Origin: JAUREX01 sp044356825
GTDB lineage: Bacteria > Pseudomonadota > Alphaproteobacteria > Rhodobacterales > Rhodobacteraceae
Reading direction: 5' to 3'
Assembly: GCA_044356825.1 (NCBI GenBank)
Contig: JBIKVM010000093.1
Coordinates: 1-10,618, forward strand
Length of the DNA: 10,618 nt
Made by a program: the position numbers and the translations under genes. The notes under the pieces are model-generated. The model worked only from the letters and a program-made list of their open reading frames with translations, was not told the DNA's origin and ran no database searches. Position 1 is the stretch's first letter; each line of letters opens with the position of its first letter. Of this stretch, positions 1-7,348 are shown in pieces.

Positions 1-600
1 CGCGGCACGCTGGCCGAGCTCGAGGCCGCGCGCTGGATCGACTGCCAGCCGCCCCCCGAGGTCGCGCATTACCGCGAAGGCTTCGCCTGGCCCGACGGGC
101 GTTTCCGCTTCCGCCCCGACTGGACGGCGGTGCCGGCCCCGAACATCGGCCCGCTCGGCCCCTGGGCCGAGATGCCCGCGCTGCCCGACCACTGGGCGGT
201 GACGGACGCGGCCGATGCGCGCCATCCCTTCCGCCTCGTCACCGCCCCGGCGCGGTCGTTCCTCAATTCGAGCTTCGCCGAAACCGCCGCCTCACGCGAC
301 CGCGAAGGGGCGCCGTCGGTCATGATCCACCCCGAGGATGCGGCAGCGGCGGGGCTGGCCCAGGGGGCGCGCGTGACGCTTGGCAACGAACGCGGCACGG
401 TCGGGGGCCTGACGCTGCGGATCGGGGGCGGGGTGCGGCGCGGCACGCTGGTGGCCGAGGGGATCTGGCCCAACGGCGCGCATGAGGGGGGGCGCGGGAT
501 CAACACGCTCACCTCCGCCGACCCCGTCGCCCCCTATGGCGGGGCGGCGCTGCACGACACCAAGGTGTGGTTGCGCGGGACCGACGCGGCGGGCGGCTGA
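1..600 (+). CDS. Molybdopterin oxidoreductase, C-terminal part (truncated by window edge)
   Basis: The frame is open from base 1 and stops at TGA 598-600, giving 199 codons of a protein that starts outside the window. The visible part matches the C-terminal molybdopterin-dinucleotide-binding domain of the BisC/COG0243 family. From about residue 75 it reads PFRLVTAPARSFLNSSFAET, then a segment starting PSVMIHPEDA, a GTLVAEGIWPNGAHEGG stretch, INTLTSADPVAPYGG, and a final HDTKVWLR. In this family the domain binds the nucleotide ends of the bis-MGD cofactor. The substrate cannot be told from this fragment: the Fe-S and Mo-ligand regions lie upstream, so formate, nitrate, biotin-sulfoxide or uncharacterised specificities all remain possible. 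No partner subunit follows it. The next gene is an ABC ATPase after a 75-nt gap that carries its own regulatory signals, so this is probably the last gene of its unit. Confidence 0.88.
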   Translation, partial: RGTLAELEAARWIDCQPPPEVAHYREGFAWPDGRFRFRPDWTAVPAPNIGPLGPWAEMPALPDHWAVTDAADARHPFRLVTAPARSFLNSSFAETAASRDREGAPSVMIHPEDAAAAGLAQGARVTLGNERGTVGGLTLRIGGGVRRGTLVAEGIWPNGAHEGGRGINTLTSADPVAPYGGAALHDTKVWLRGTDAAGG

Positions 601-609
601 CAACCGGGG

Positions 610-623
610 CTGACCTGCGTCAA
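610..623. promoter_or_regulatory. FNR/CRP-family binding site (candidate)
   Basis: The plus strand reads CTGACCTGCGTCAA, and the minus strand reads TTGACGCAGGTCAG. This fits the FNR/Anr/Dnr pattern TTGA-N6-TCAA at seven of eight defined positions, the first plus-strand T being C. The minus-strand form differs at only two positions from TTGACGCAGATCAA, a form I recall for alphaproteobacterial FNR targets. Its centre (616.5) lies about 41.5 nt before a transcription start near 658 if CATTAG (643-648) is the -10 element. That is the classical class II activator position. FNR, Dnr and NnrR sites cannot be separated by sequence alone. Confidence 0.5.
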
Positions 624-642
624 GTTCGATCGGGCCGAACGG

Positions 643-648
643 CATTAG
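643..648 (+). promoter_or_regulatory. Possible -10 element of the exporter operon
   Basis: CATTAG is a weak -10-like hexamer in one of the few AT-richer patches of the gap, at the distance expected downstream of the candidate FNR-type site at 610-623. No good -35 is visible, as is usual for class II activator-dependent promoters. A 5-bp dyad, GTTCG/CGAAC (624-628 and 636-640), lies between the two. The call depends on the FNR site being real. Confidence 0.3.
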
Positions 649-675
649 TGTCGGGGAAATACGGGATCCCCGCCC

Positions 676-1392
676 ATGTCGTCAGCCGTCGCACCGGTCA
701 TCCGCACGCGCAACCTGACCAAGGTCTATCGGACCGGGGCGACCGAGGTGCACGCGCTCCGCGGGGTGGATTTCTCTGCCGCGCCGGGGGAGTTCCTCGT
801 GATCCTAGGGCCTTCGGGATCGGGCAAATCCACCTTTCTCAACATCGTGGGTGGGCTCGATCGCGCGAGTTCGGGCGAAGTCTGGTTCGGCGAGCGCGAG
901 ATCACGACGCTCGAGGATCGCGCGCTTACCCGATTCAGGCGCGATCATGTGGGCTTCGTCTTCCAGTTCTACAATCTGGTCCCGAGCCTGACCGCAGCCG
1001 AGAATGTGGAACTCGTGACCGAGATCGCGCGCACGCCAATGTCGGCGCAGACCGCACTCGAACTCGTGGGCCTGTCGGACCGCGGCCACCACTTTCCCGC
1101 GGAACTCTCGGGGGGCGAACAGCAGCGCGTGGCCATCGCGCGGGCCATCGCCAAGAACCCCGAGATCTTGCTGTGCGACGAACCGACAGGCGCGCTCGAC
1201 TGCGCGACCGGGATCCGCGTGCTCGAGGCGCTGACGCAGGTCAACCGCGCCATCGGGGCGACGACGCTCGTCATCACACATAACGCCGCCATCCGCGAGA
1301 TCGCCGACCGCACGCTGCGCTTCGCCGACGGCCGCATCGTCGAAGAGACGGCCAACGCCAGCCGCAAGTCACCCGGAGAGATATCGTGGTGA
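676..1392 (+). CDS. ABC exporter ATPase, MacB/LolD/DevA type
   Basis: A 238-residue ATP-binding subunit of normal family length that would power the FtsX-type permease encoded next. All nucleotide-binding motifs are intact: Walker A GPSGSGKST (residues 45-53), Q-loop Gln97 in FVFQFYNLVPSLTAAENV, signature LSGGEQQ (144-150) followed by RVAIARA, Walker B ILLCDEP (164-170), D-loop GALD, and H-loop His202. FQFYNLVPSLTAAENV is typical of the MacB/LolD branch, which drives mechanotransmission rather than transmembrane flux. The start is ATG 676, with a weak Shine-Dalgarno-like CGGGA at 662-666. That stretch overlaps the palindrome GGGATCCC (663-670), which could partly hide it. The stop at 1390-1392 overlaps the permease start, indicating translational coupling. 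An FNR-like site and a possible promoter lie just upstream. The substrate is unknown. Confidence 0.93.
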   Translation: MSSAVAPVIRTRNLTKVYRTGATEVHALRGVDFSAAPGEFLVILGPSGSGKSTFLNIVGGLDRASSGEVWFGEREITTLEDRALTRFRRDHVGFVFQFYNLVPSLTAAENVELVTEIARTPMSAQTALELVGLSDRGHHFPAELSGGEQQRVAIARAIAKNPEILLCDEPTGALDCATGIRVLEALTQVNRAIGATTLVITHNAAIREIADRTLRFADGRIVEETANASRKSPGEISW

Positions 1393-3758
1393 TCCCGCCC
1401 CTGCGCCGCAAGGCGATGCGTGACCTGCGGCGCCTCTGGGCGCAGGTGCTGGCGATTGCGCTCGTGCTTGCCGCGGGCGTCGCGACCCTGATCCTCGGAA
1501 CGGGCACCGAGGCCTCGCTCGTCGAGACGCGCGCGCGCTATTACGAGGCCAACCGCTTTGCCGACATCTTCGCCAACGTCACGCGTGCGCCGCGCACGCT
1601 TGTCGCCGAGGTAGCCGCCATCGACGGGGTTCTAGCGGCCGAGGGGCGGATCGTCCGTCTCGGGCTGCTCGACCTTGAGGGGATGGCCGAACCCGGGACG
1701 GCGCTGCTCGTGTCGCTGCCCGAAGGCGCGGGCGGGCAAGGCGGGCTCAACCTGCTCCATCTGCGCCAGGGGCGGCTGCCCGACCCGCAGGCCGCGGACG
1801 AAATCGCGATTTCCGAGGGGTTCGCTGCCGCGCACGGCTTCGGGCCCGGGTCACGGATCGGCGTGCTGATGAACGGGCAGCGGCGCGACATGCGCGTAAC
1901 CGGGATCGCGCTGTCGCCCGAGTTCATCTATGCCCTCGGCCCCGGCGAGATGATGCCCGATCCCCGCCGCTTCGGCGTCTTCTGGCTGCCGCGCCCGGCC
2001 CTCGAGGCGGCCTTCGACCTTGAGGGGGCATTCTCGAACCTCGTGGTGAAGCTTGCGCCCGGCGCGTCGGAACGAGGCGTCATCGAGGCGGTCGACCGCC
2101 TGACGGCGCCCTATGGCGGATCGGGTGCGACGGGGCGGTCGGACCAGATCTCGCACGCGTTCCTCGAGGCCGAACTCCGACAACTTGATGCGATGGTACG
2201 CGTCCTGCCGCCCATCTTCCTTGCGGTGGCGGCGATGCTCGTCAACATCACGCTTGCGCGCCTCGTCACGCTCGAACGCGAGCAGATCGGCCTTCTGAAG
2301 GCGATCGGCTATACCTCGCGGGCGATCGGGCAGCACTACGTCGAATTCGTGCTGATGATCGCGGCACTGGGGACGCTGATCGGCATCATCACGGGGGCCT
2401 GGCTCGGATCGCGGTTGGCTGAGGTCTATGCGCGCTTCTTCACCTTTCCCTTCCTCGTCTTTTCGCGCGATCCGCGCATCTATGCGCTGGCCGCGGTCGT
2501 GACCGCCCTCGCCGCGGCGGGGGGCGCGCTCGTGTCGGTACGCAACATCGCACGGTTGCCGCCAGCGGTGGCGATGACACCGCCCGCACCGGTCTCCTAT
2601 CGGGGGCGGGCGGGCGGGGCGCTGATGGCCCTCGTGCAGCGGCGCACCGGGGTCATGACGGCGCGGCATCTGCTCAACCGTCCGCTGCGGACGGTATCGG
2701 GGATCCTCGGCGTCGCGATGGCGGTCGCGATCCTCGTGGCCTCGCTGTGGTCCTTCGGGTCGATCGAACGGATGATCGAGGTCACCTTCAGCCGGGCAGA
2801 GCGGCAGGATGCGACGGTCGTGTTCGGCGCGGCGCAGCCGATCGGGGCGCTGCATGCGGCACGGGCCATGCCGGGGGTCCTTGCGGCCGAACCGTTCCGC
2901 GGCGTCGAGGCGCGCCTGTCGAGCCGCAACCTGTCGCGCAAGGTGGGCATCATGGGCAGGCCGTCCGAGCCGCGCCTGTCGCGCGTGCTCGATCCCGACC
3001 TGCGCCCGATGGCGATGCCCGAGGCGGGGCTGATCCTGTCAGAGGCACTGGCCGACGCCCTCGAGGTCGGTCCGGGAGAGGTGGTCCGGGTCGAGATCCT
3101 CGAGGGCGAGCGGCGGATCCTCGATCTGCCCGTGAGCGGCATCTCGCTTGGCTATGTCGGGCTCGGGGCGGCGATGGACATCGGGGCGCTGAACCGCATC
3201 CTCGGCGAGGATACGCGCCTGTCGGGGGTGCATCTGCTACTCGATCCGGCGGCGCAGGCGGCGTTTCATGCCGCTGCCAAGGCCGCGCCCCGCACCGCCT
3301 TCGTCACCGTCACCGACCTGACGGTCGCGCGGTTCCGGCAGACGCTGGCCGAGAACATCGTCCTCATGGTCTCGGTGTATGTCGGGCTTGCCGCGATCAT
3401 CGCGATCGGCGTCGTCTACAGCTTTGCCCGCATCTCGCTGTCCGAACAGGGGCGCGAACTTGCAAGCCTGCGCGTGCTCGGCTTCACCCGCGCCGAGGTC
3501 GCGGGCGTCGTCCATGCCGAACTCGCGGCAATCGTGATCCTTGCCCAGCCGCTCGGCTGGGCCATCGGCTACGGGCTGGCACTGGCGATGGTGCTCGCGT
3601 TCTCCTCCGATCTCTATCGCGTGCCCTTCGTCGTCGGGCCCGACGTCTATGCGAAGGCAACGCTCGCCGTCGCGGGCGCCGCCGTCGCCTCGGCCTGGCT
3701 CGTGCGTCTGCGTATCGACCGGCTGGACCTGATCGCCGTCCTGAAAACGAGGGAGTGA
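1386..3758 (+). CDS. FtsX-family ABC permease with two tandem modules
   Basis: A 790-residue inner-membrane permease. The hydrophobic pattern suggests eight membrane segments in a 1+3+1+3 order: about residues 20-38, 271-293, 321-343, 365-385, 438-458, 657-680, 711-736 and 757-775. Two large periplasmic MacB-PCD-like regions lie at about 40-268 and 460-655. Each module carries the FtsX signature after its first post-periplasmic helix: LEREQIGLLKAIGYT (296-310), and its counterpart SEQGRELASLRVLGFT ending near 701. MacB has one such module and dimerises, so this chain looks like a fused dimer. I see no cysteine. Two in-frame GTG codons could start it: 1386, or 1389, which would give a GTGA overlap with the ATPase stop. 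GGAGAG (1375-1380) lies 5 nt before the first and 8 nt before the second, so 1389 is equally possible. The adaptor gene follows 3 nt after the stop. The exported substrate is not evident. Confidence 0.9.
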   Translation: MVIPPLRRKAMRDLRRLWAQVLAIALVLAAGVATLILGTGTEASLVETRARYYEANRFADIFANVTRAPRTLVAEVAAIDGVLAAEGRIVRLGLLDLEGMAEPGTALLVSLPEGAGGQGGLNLLHLRQGRLPDPQAADEIAISEGFAAAHGFGPGSRIGVLMNGQRRDMRVTGIALSPEFIYALGPGEMMPDPRRFGVFWLPRPALEAAFDLEGAFSNLVVKLAPGASERGVIEAVDRLTAPYGGSGATGRSDQISHAFLEAELRQLDAMVRVLPPIFLAVAAMLVNITLARLVTLEREQIGLLKAIGYTSRAIGQHYVEFVLMIAALGTLIGIITGAWLGSRLAEVYARFFTFPFLVFSRDPRIYALAAVVTALAAAGGALVSVRNIARLPPAVAMTPPAPVSYRGRAGGALMALVQRRTGVMTARHLLNRPLRTVSGILGVAMAVAILVASLWSFGSIERMIEVTFSRAERQDATVVFGAAQPIGALHAARAMPGVLAAEPFRGVEARLSSRNLSRKVGIMGRPSEPRLSRVLDPDLRPMAMPEAGLILSEALADALEVGPGEVVRVEILEGERRILDLPVSGISLGYVGLGAAMDIGALNRILGEDTRLSGVHLLLDPAAQAAFHAAAKAAPRTAFVTVTDLTVARFRQTLAENIVLMVSVYVGLAAIIAIGVVYSFARISLSEQGRELASLRVLGFTRAEVAGVVHAELAAIVILAQPLGWAIGYGLALAMVLAFSSDLYRVPFVVGPDVYAKATLAVAGAAVASAWLVRLRIDRLDLIAVLKTRE

Positions 3759-3761
3759 CCA

Positions 3762-4943
3762 ATGCGCCGTCTTGCCGCTGCCGCCGCCCTGCTCATTGTC
3801 GCGGGCCTGCTTGTCTGGGCACTCCTGCCGCGTCCCGTGGGGGTCGAGACGGATCTGGTCGCGCCCCGCGACATCTCGGTTGCGGTCGAAGAGCAGGGCA
3901 AGGCGCGCATCCGCGAGGTCTATGTCGTCTCGGCCACGATTGCGGGGCGGCTCGCGCGCGGCACGCTGCATGCGGGCGATCCGGTGGTGGCGGGGCAGAC
4001 CATCGTCGCGGCGCTGGGGCCGGTCGCGCCGGCGCTGCTCGATGCGCGGGCGCGCGCGATCGCCAAGGCGACGGTGGCGGCGGCAGGCTCTGCTGTCGAT
4101 CTGGCGCGTGCCCAGCTTGCCGAGGCCGAGGCTGCGCGCGATTTCGCAAGAGCCGAGGCGGCCCGGGCGCGGGCGCTGTTCGAACGGTCTGCCATCGCGC
4201 AGCGCGCGCTCGATGCGGCGGTTCTGGGGCAGATGACCGCCGAGGCCGCGGCGCAGAGCGCGCGCTCGGGTCTCGATGTGCGCGAGCGCGAACTCGACAG
4301 CGCGCGCGCCGTCATCGCGGCCGACGCGGCCGGGGCGGGCGATGCGTGCTGCGTGACCATCGTCGCGCCGGTCTCGGGACGAGTTCTGCGCGTCCTGACC
4401 GAAGACGAGCAGGTCGTGGCCCCCGGCACCCCGATCATCGAGATCGGCGATCTCGCCGACCTCGAGGTGGTGGTCGAGGTGCTCTCGCGCGATGCGGTGC
4501 GCATCCGGAAGGGCGCGCGCGCCACAGTCACGGGCTGGGGCGGCGCGCCCATCGCGGCCGAGGTGGACCGGATCGAGCCATCGGCCGTCACGCGCATCTC
4601 GGCGCTCGGGATCGAGGAGCAGCGCGTCGAGGTCATCCTCGGCCTGCGGGGCGATGCCGCCCTGTGGCAGACGCTCGGCCACGGGTTCCGCGTCATCGCC
4701 CGGATCGAGGTCTGGCGAGGCGAGGGCGTGCTGTCGATCCCGGTCGGGGCGCTCTTGCGCGACGGATCGGACTGGGCCGCCTATGCGGTCGAGGACGGGC
4801 GCGCGCGGTTGCGCCGGGTCGAGATCGGCGCGCGCGACGATGCCGCCGCCGAAGTCCTGGGTGGACTGCCCGAGGGCACGGCAGTGATCTTGCACCCGGG
4901 CGACCGGATCGCGGATGGCGTGTCGGTGGAAGCCTTGCCCTGA
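3762..4943 (+). CDS. HlyD-type periplasmic adaptor of the ABC exporter
   Basis: A 393-residue membrane-fusion protein. An N-terminal anchor or uncleaved signal (about residues 5-22, AAAAALLIVAGLLVWALL) places it in the periplasm. Next comes a first lipoyl half (about 50-85, including GRLARGTLHAGDPVVAGQTI). An alanine/arginine/glutamate-rich helical hairpin follows at about 93-190, then the second lipoyl half with APVSGRVLRVLTEDEQVV (from about 201). Beta-barrel and membrane-proximal domains run to the C-terminus. The adaptor would bridge the permease to a TolC-like channel, but no such gene is in the window. ATG 3762 has GGGAG (3751-3755) at good spacing and lies 3 nt after the permease stop, so this is the last gene of the operon. 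Two adjacent cysteines, Cys196-Cys197, are the only cysteines and sit just before the second lipoyl half. Gene order ATPase-permease-adaptor differs from cyanobacterial devBCA, where the adaptor comes first. Confidence 0.9.
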   Translation: MRRLAAAAALLIVAGLLVWALLPRPVGVETDLVAPRDISVAVEEQGKARIREVYVVSATIAGRLARGTLHAGDPVVAGQTIVAALGPVAPALLDARARAIAKATVAAAGSAVDLARAQLAEAEAARDFARAEAARARALFERSAIAQRALDAAVLGQMTAEAAAQSARSGLDVRERELDSARAVIAADAAGAGDACCVTIVAPVSGRVLRVLTEDEQVVAPGTPIIEIGDLADLEVVVEVLSRDAVRIRKGARATVTGWGGAPIAAEVDRIEPSAVTRISALGIEEQRVEVILGLRGDAALWQTLGHGFRVIARIEVWRGEGVLSIPVGALLRDGSDWAAYAVEDGRARLRRVEIGARDDAAAEVLGGLPEGTAVILHPGDRIADGVSVEALP

Positions 4944-4944
4944 C

Positions 4945-4962
4945 GGCCCAGACCAGCGGGCC
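4945..4962. terminator. Short hairpin between convergent genes (possible terminator)
   Basis: GGCCC (4945-4949) and GGGCC (4958-4962) can form a perfect 5-bp stem with an 8-nt loop. It fills the 19-nt gap between the stop of the adaptor gene and the stop of convergent nrdJ, so it could serve both strands. No T-run follows on either strand, and short GC stems arise easily at this composition. Confidence 0.25.
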
Positions 4963-7221
4963 TCAGGCGCATTTGGAGTGGCCGCAGTCCGCGCAGGTGC
5001 TGCAGCCCTCGACCCGGTGCAGGTTGGGGCTCCCGCACGAAGGGCAGGAAGCGCCGCGCGGGCGCGCTGCCGCCTTGGGGTCGGCGCGCAGCCCCGCGCC
5101 TTCGCCCGCGATGAAGCCGATCGCGACGAGGTGGCGCTCGATCACGCCGCCGATCGCGGCGAGGATCGAGGGGATGTAGCGCCCCTCCATCCAGGCCCCG
5201 CCGCGGGGGTCGAACACGGCCTTGAGTTCCTCAACCACGAAGGAGACATCGCCCCCGCGCCGGAACACCGCCGAGATCATCCGCGTGAGCGCGACCGTCC
5301 AGGCGAAATGCTCCATGTTCTTGGAGTTGATGAACACCTCAAAGGGCCGCCGCCGCCCGGCCGCGACGATGTCGTTGATGGTGATGTAGAGGGCGTGCTC
5401 GCTCTCGGGCCATTTGAGCTTGTAGGTCGTGCCCTCGAGCGCGCCGGGCCGGTCGAGCGGTTCGGAGAGATAGACGACCTCGCCCTCGCGCGCGGGCGGG
5501 GCAGCAACGGCCGGCTTCGGCGCCTCTTCGGCGACCGAGAGGACCGAGCCCGTAACGGCGTTCGGCCGATAGGTCGTGCAGCCCTTGCAGCCCGTGTCCC
5601 AGGCTTGCATGTAGACGTCGCGGAACGCCTCGAAGGCGATGTCGGCCGGGCAGTTGATCGTCTTCGAGATCGAACTGTCGACCCAGCGCTGGGCGGCCGC
5701 CTGCATCCTCACATGCGCCTCGGGCGCGAGGGTCTGGGCATCGACGAAGGCGGGCGGCAGCGGCGCCTCGCCGAACTTCTCGCGCCAGAGCGCGACGGCG
5801 TAATCGACGACCTCCTCCTCGGTGCGCGTCCCGTCGGGCTGGAGCACCTTGCGCCGATAGCTCAGGGCGAAAATGGGCTCGATCCCCGACGAGACATTGC
5901 CCGCGAGGAGCGAGATCGTCCCCGTCGGCGCGACCGAGGTCAGGAGCGCGTTGCGGATCCCCTTGGCGCGCACCGCCTCGCGCACGTCTTCGTCCATCGC
6001 CTGCATCGTGCCCGAGGCGAGGAAGGCCTCGGCGTCGAAAAGCGGGAAGGCGCCCTTTTCGCGCGCGAGATCGGCCGAGGCGAGATAGGCCGCCCGCGCG
6101 ATGCGGTGCATCCAGGCGCCCGCCACCTCGGCGGCCTCAGGGCTGCCATAGGTGCGCCCGGTCATCACCAGCGCGTCGGCAAGGCCGGTGACACCAAGCC
6201 CGATGCGGCGCTTGGCATGCGCCTCGGCCTCTTGCGCGGGCAGGGGGAAGCGGCTCGCGTCGACGACATTGTCCATCATCCGCACCGCCGTCGCCACGAG
6301 ATCGTCGAGCGCCTCGAGGTCGAGCGCGGCATCGGGCCCGAACGGGTCGGTCACGAGCCGGGCGAGGTTGAGCGAGCCGAGCAGGCACGCGCCATAGGGC
6401 GGCAGGGGCTGTTCGCCGCAGGGGTTGGTGGCCGCGATCGTCTCGGCATAGCGCAGGTTGTTCATCGCGTTGATGCGGTCGATGAAGATCACGCCCGGCT
6501 CGGCGTAATCATAGGTCGCGCGCATGATGCGGTCCCACAGCTCGCGCGCGGGCAGCGTGCGATAGGTCTGCCCGCCGAAGGTCAGCGACCACGGGCCGTC
6601 GGCCTTGACGGCGGCCATGAAGGCATCGGTGACAAGGACCGAGAGGTTGAAGTTGCGCAGCCGCCGGGCGTCCTGCTTGGCGGTGATGAACTCCTCGATG
6701 TCGGGGTGATCGCAGCGCAGCGTCGCCATCATCGCGCCCCGGCGCGAGCCTGCCGACATGATCGTGCGGCACATCGCGTCCCACACATCCATGAACGACA
6801 GCGGCCCCGAGGCATCGGCTGCGACCCCGTGCACCGCCGCGCCCTTGGGCCGGATCGTCGAGAAGTCATAGCCGATGCCGCCGCCCTGCTGCATGGTCAG
6901 CGCGGCCTCGCGCAGCGCGCCGAAGATGCCATCGAGGCTGTCTGGGATCGTGCCCATGACAAAGCAGTTGAAGAGCGTGACCGACCGCTCCGTCCCCGCC
7001 CCCGCGACGATCCGCCCCGCCGGCAGGAAGCGGAAATCCTCGAGTGCCGCGCGAAACTTCCCCTCCCACGCGGCCGGGTCGCGCTCGACGGCGGCGAGGG
7101 CGCGCGCGATGCGCGCCCAGGTGTCCTCGAGCGTGTGGTCGATCGGCGTGCCGTCGGCCTCTTTCAGGCGATACTTCATGTCCCAGATCTGGGCGGAAAT
7201 CGGGGCGGCGAAGCGGCTCAT
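4963..7221 (-). CDS. nrdJ: Adenosylcobalamin-dependent (class II) ribonucleotide reductase
   Basis: A 752-residue class II enzyme that reduces ribonucleotides to deoxyribonucleotides using adenosylcobalamin. It needs no oxygen and no separate radical subunit. Key residues are intact: redox Cys86 in VTLFNCFVMG, and the NPCGE motif (266-270) with active-site Cys268 and the Asn/Glu partners. Cys279, 11 residues on in ACLLGSLNL, is the second redox cysteine and has the spacing of the Thermotoga maritima enzyme. A PTGTIS loop lies near residue 430. The family motif GCKGCTTYRPN (about 545-555) and a C-terminal six-cysteine tail (Cys726, 729, 740, 743, 746, 751) complete it. The tail resembles a zinc ribbon combined with a cysteine-reducing arm. 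I chose ATG at 7221-7219 because GAGG lies 7 nt upstream and homology begins there; a frame extension to 7281 would run through the promoter. It is convergent with the exporter operon and divergent from the TetR gene. Confidence 0.96.
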   Translation of the reverse strand: MSRFAAPISAQIWDMKYRLKEADGTPIDHTLEDTWARIARALAAVERDPAAWEGKFRAALEDFRFLPAGRIVAGAGTERSVTLFNCFVMGTIPDSLDGIFGALREAALTMQQGGGIGYDFSTIRPKGAAVHGVAADASGPLSFMDVWDAMCRTIMSAGSRRGAMMATLRCDHPDIEEFITAKQDARRLRNFNLSVLVTDAFMAAVKADGPWSLTFGGQTYRTLPARELWDRIMRATYDYAEPGVIFIDRINAMNNLRYAETIAATNPCGEQPLPPYGACLLGSLNLARLVTDPFGPDAALDLEALDDLVATAVRMMDNVVDASRFPLPAQEAEAHAKRRIGLGVTGLADALVMTGRTYGSPEAAEVAGAWMHRIARAAYLASADLAREKGAFPLFDAEAFLASGTMQAMDEDVREAVRAKGIRNALLTSVAPTGTISLLAGNVSSGIEPIFALSYRRKVLQPDGTRTEEEVVDYAVALWREKFGEAPLPPAFVDAQTLAPEAHVRMQAAAQRWVDSSISKTINCPADIAFEAFRDVYMQAWDTGCKGCTTYRPNAVTGSVLSVAEEAPKPAVAAPPAREGEVVYLSEPLDRPGALEGTTYKLKWPESEHALYITINDIVAAGRRRPFEVFINSKNMEHFAWTVALTRMISAVFRRGGDVSFVVEELKAVFDPRGGAWMEGRYIPSILAAIGGVIERHLVAIGFIAGEGAGLRADPKAAARPRGASCPSCGSPNLHRVEGCSTCADCGHSKCA

Positions 7222-7348
7222 GCCGGACCTCGGGGGTTGGGGTGGGCCGCGAAGGATAGGGGCCGGGGGCGCGCGGGTCAATCGCGGGGGGCGGTGTTGC
7301 AGCGGGGGGCGGTTCGGCCTAGGTCTGGCAGAGGTCCGGAACGCCCAG
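7222..7348. promoter_or_regulatory. Divergent nrdJ/tetR intergenic region
   Basis: The gap carries the nrdJ promoter on the minus strand. For the TetR gene a weak plus-strand pair, TTGCAG (7297-7302) and TAGGTC (7320-7325) with 17 bp between, is possible but poor. A perfect 9-nt inverted repeat, CCGGACCTC (7223-7231) and GAGGTCCGG (7331-7339), places the same ribosome-site-like sequence in front of both genes. An imperfect direct repeat, AGGTCTGG/AGGTCCGG, lies at 7321-7339. A TetR operator is plausible here but not identified. Confidence 0.35.
7253..7281 (-). promoter_or_regulatory. Sigma70-type promoter of nrdJ
   Basis: On the minus strand, TTGACC (7281-7276) is a five-of-six match to the -35 consensus. 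TATCCT (7258-7253) is a four-of-six match to the -10, with exactly 17 bp between them. The predicted start near 7246 gives a leader of about 25 nt. That is enough for the GAGG ribosome site but too short for a cobalamin riboswitch. I saw no NrdR-box pair by eye. Confidence 0.55.

Noticed and set aside
3237..4895. A minus-strand open frame of about 552 codons opposite the permease end and adaptor
   Set aside because: No domain, no ribosome site and charged low-complexity composition. The plus strand carries a clear HlyD adaptor.
2747..5179. A plus-strand open frame of about 810 codons over the permease and adaptor genes
   Set aside because: It spans the permease-adaptor junction out of frame with both real genes and translates to low-complexity Arg/Gly/Ala-rich sequence.
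7222..7281. N-terminal extension of nrdJ by 20 codons
   Set aside because: The extra residues are Pro/Arg-rich and not family-like. The stretch contains the predicted promoter, and the ATG at 7221 has a well-placed GAGG.
7222..7348. Cobalamin riboswitch or NrdR boxes before nrdJ
   Set aside because: No B12-box-like element was seen, the predicted leader is about 25 nt, and no pair of NrdR-like AT-rich palindromes is visible in the GC-rich gap.
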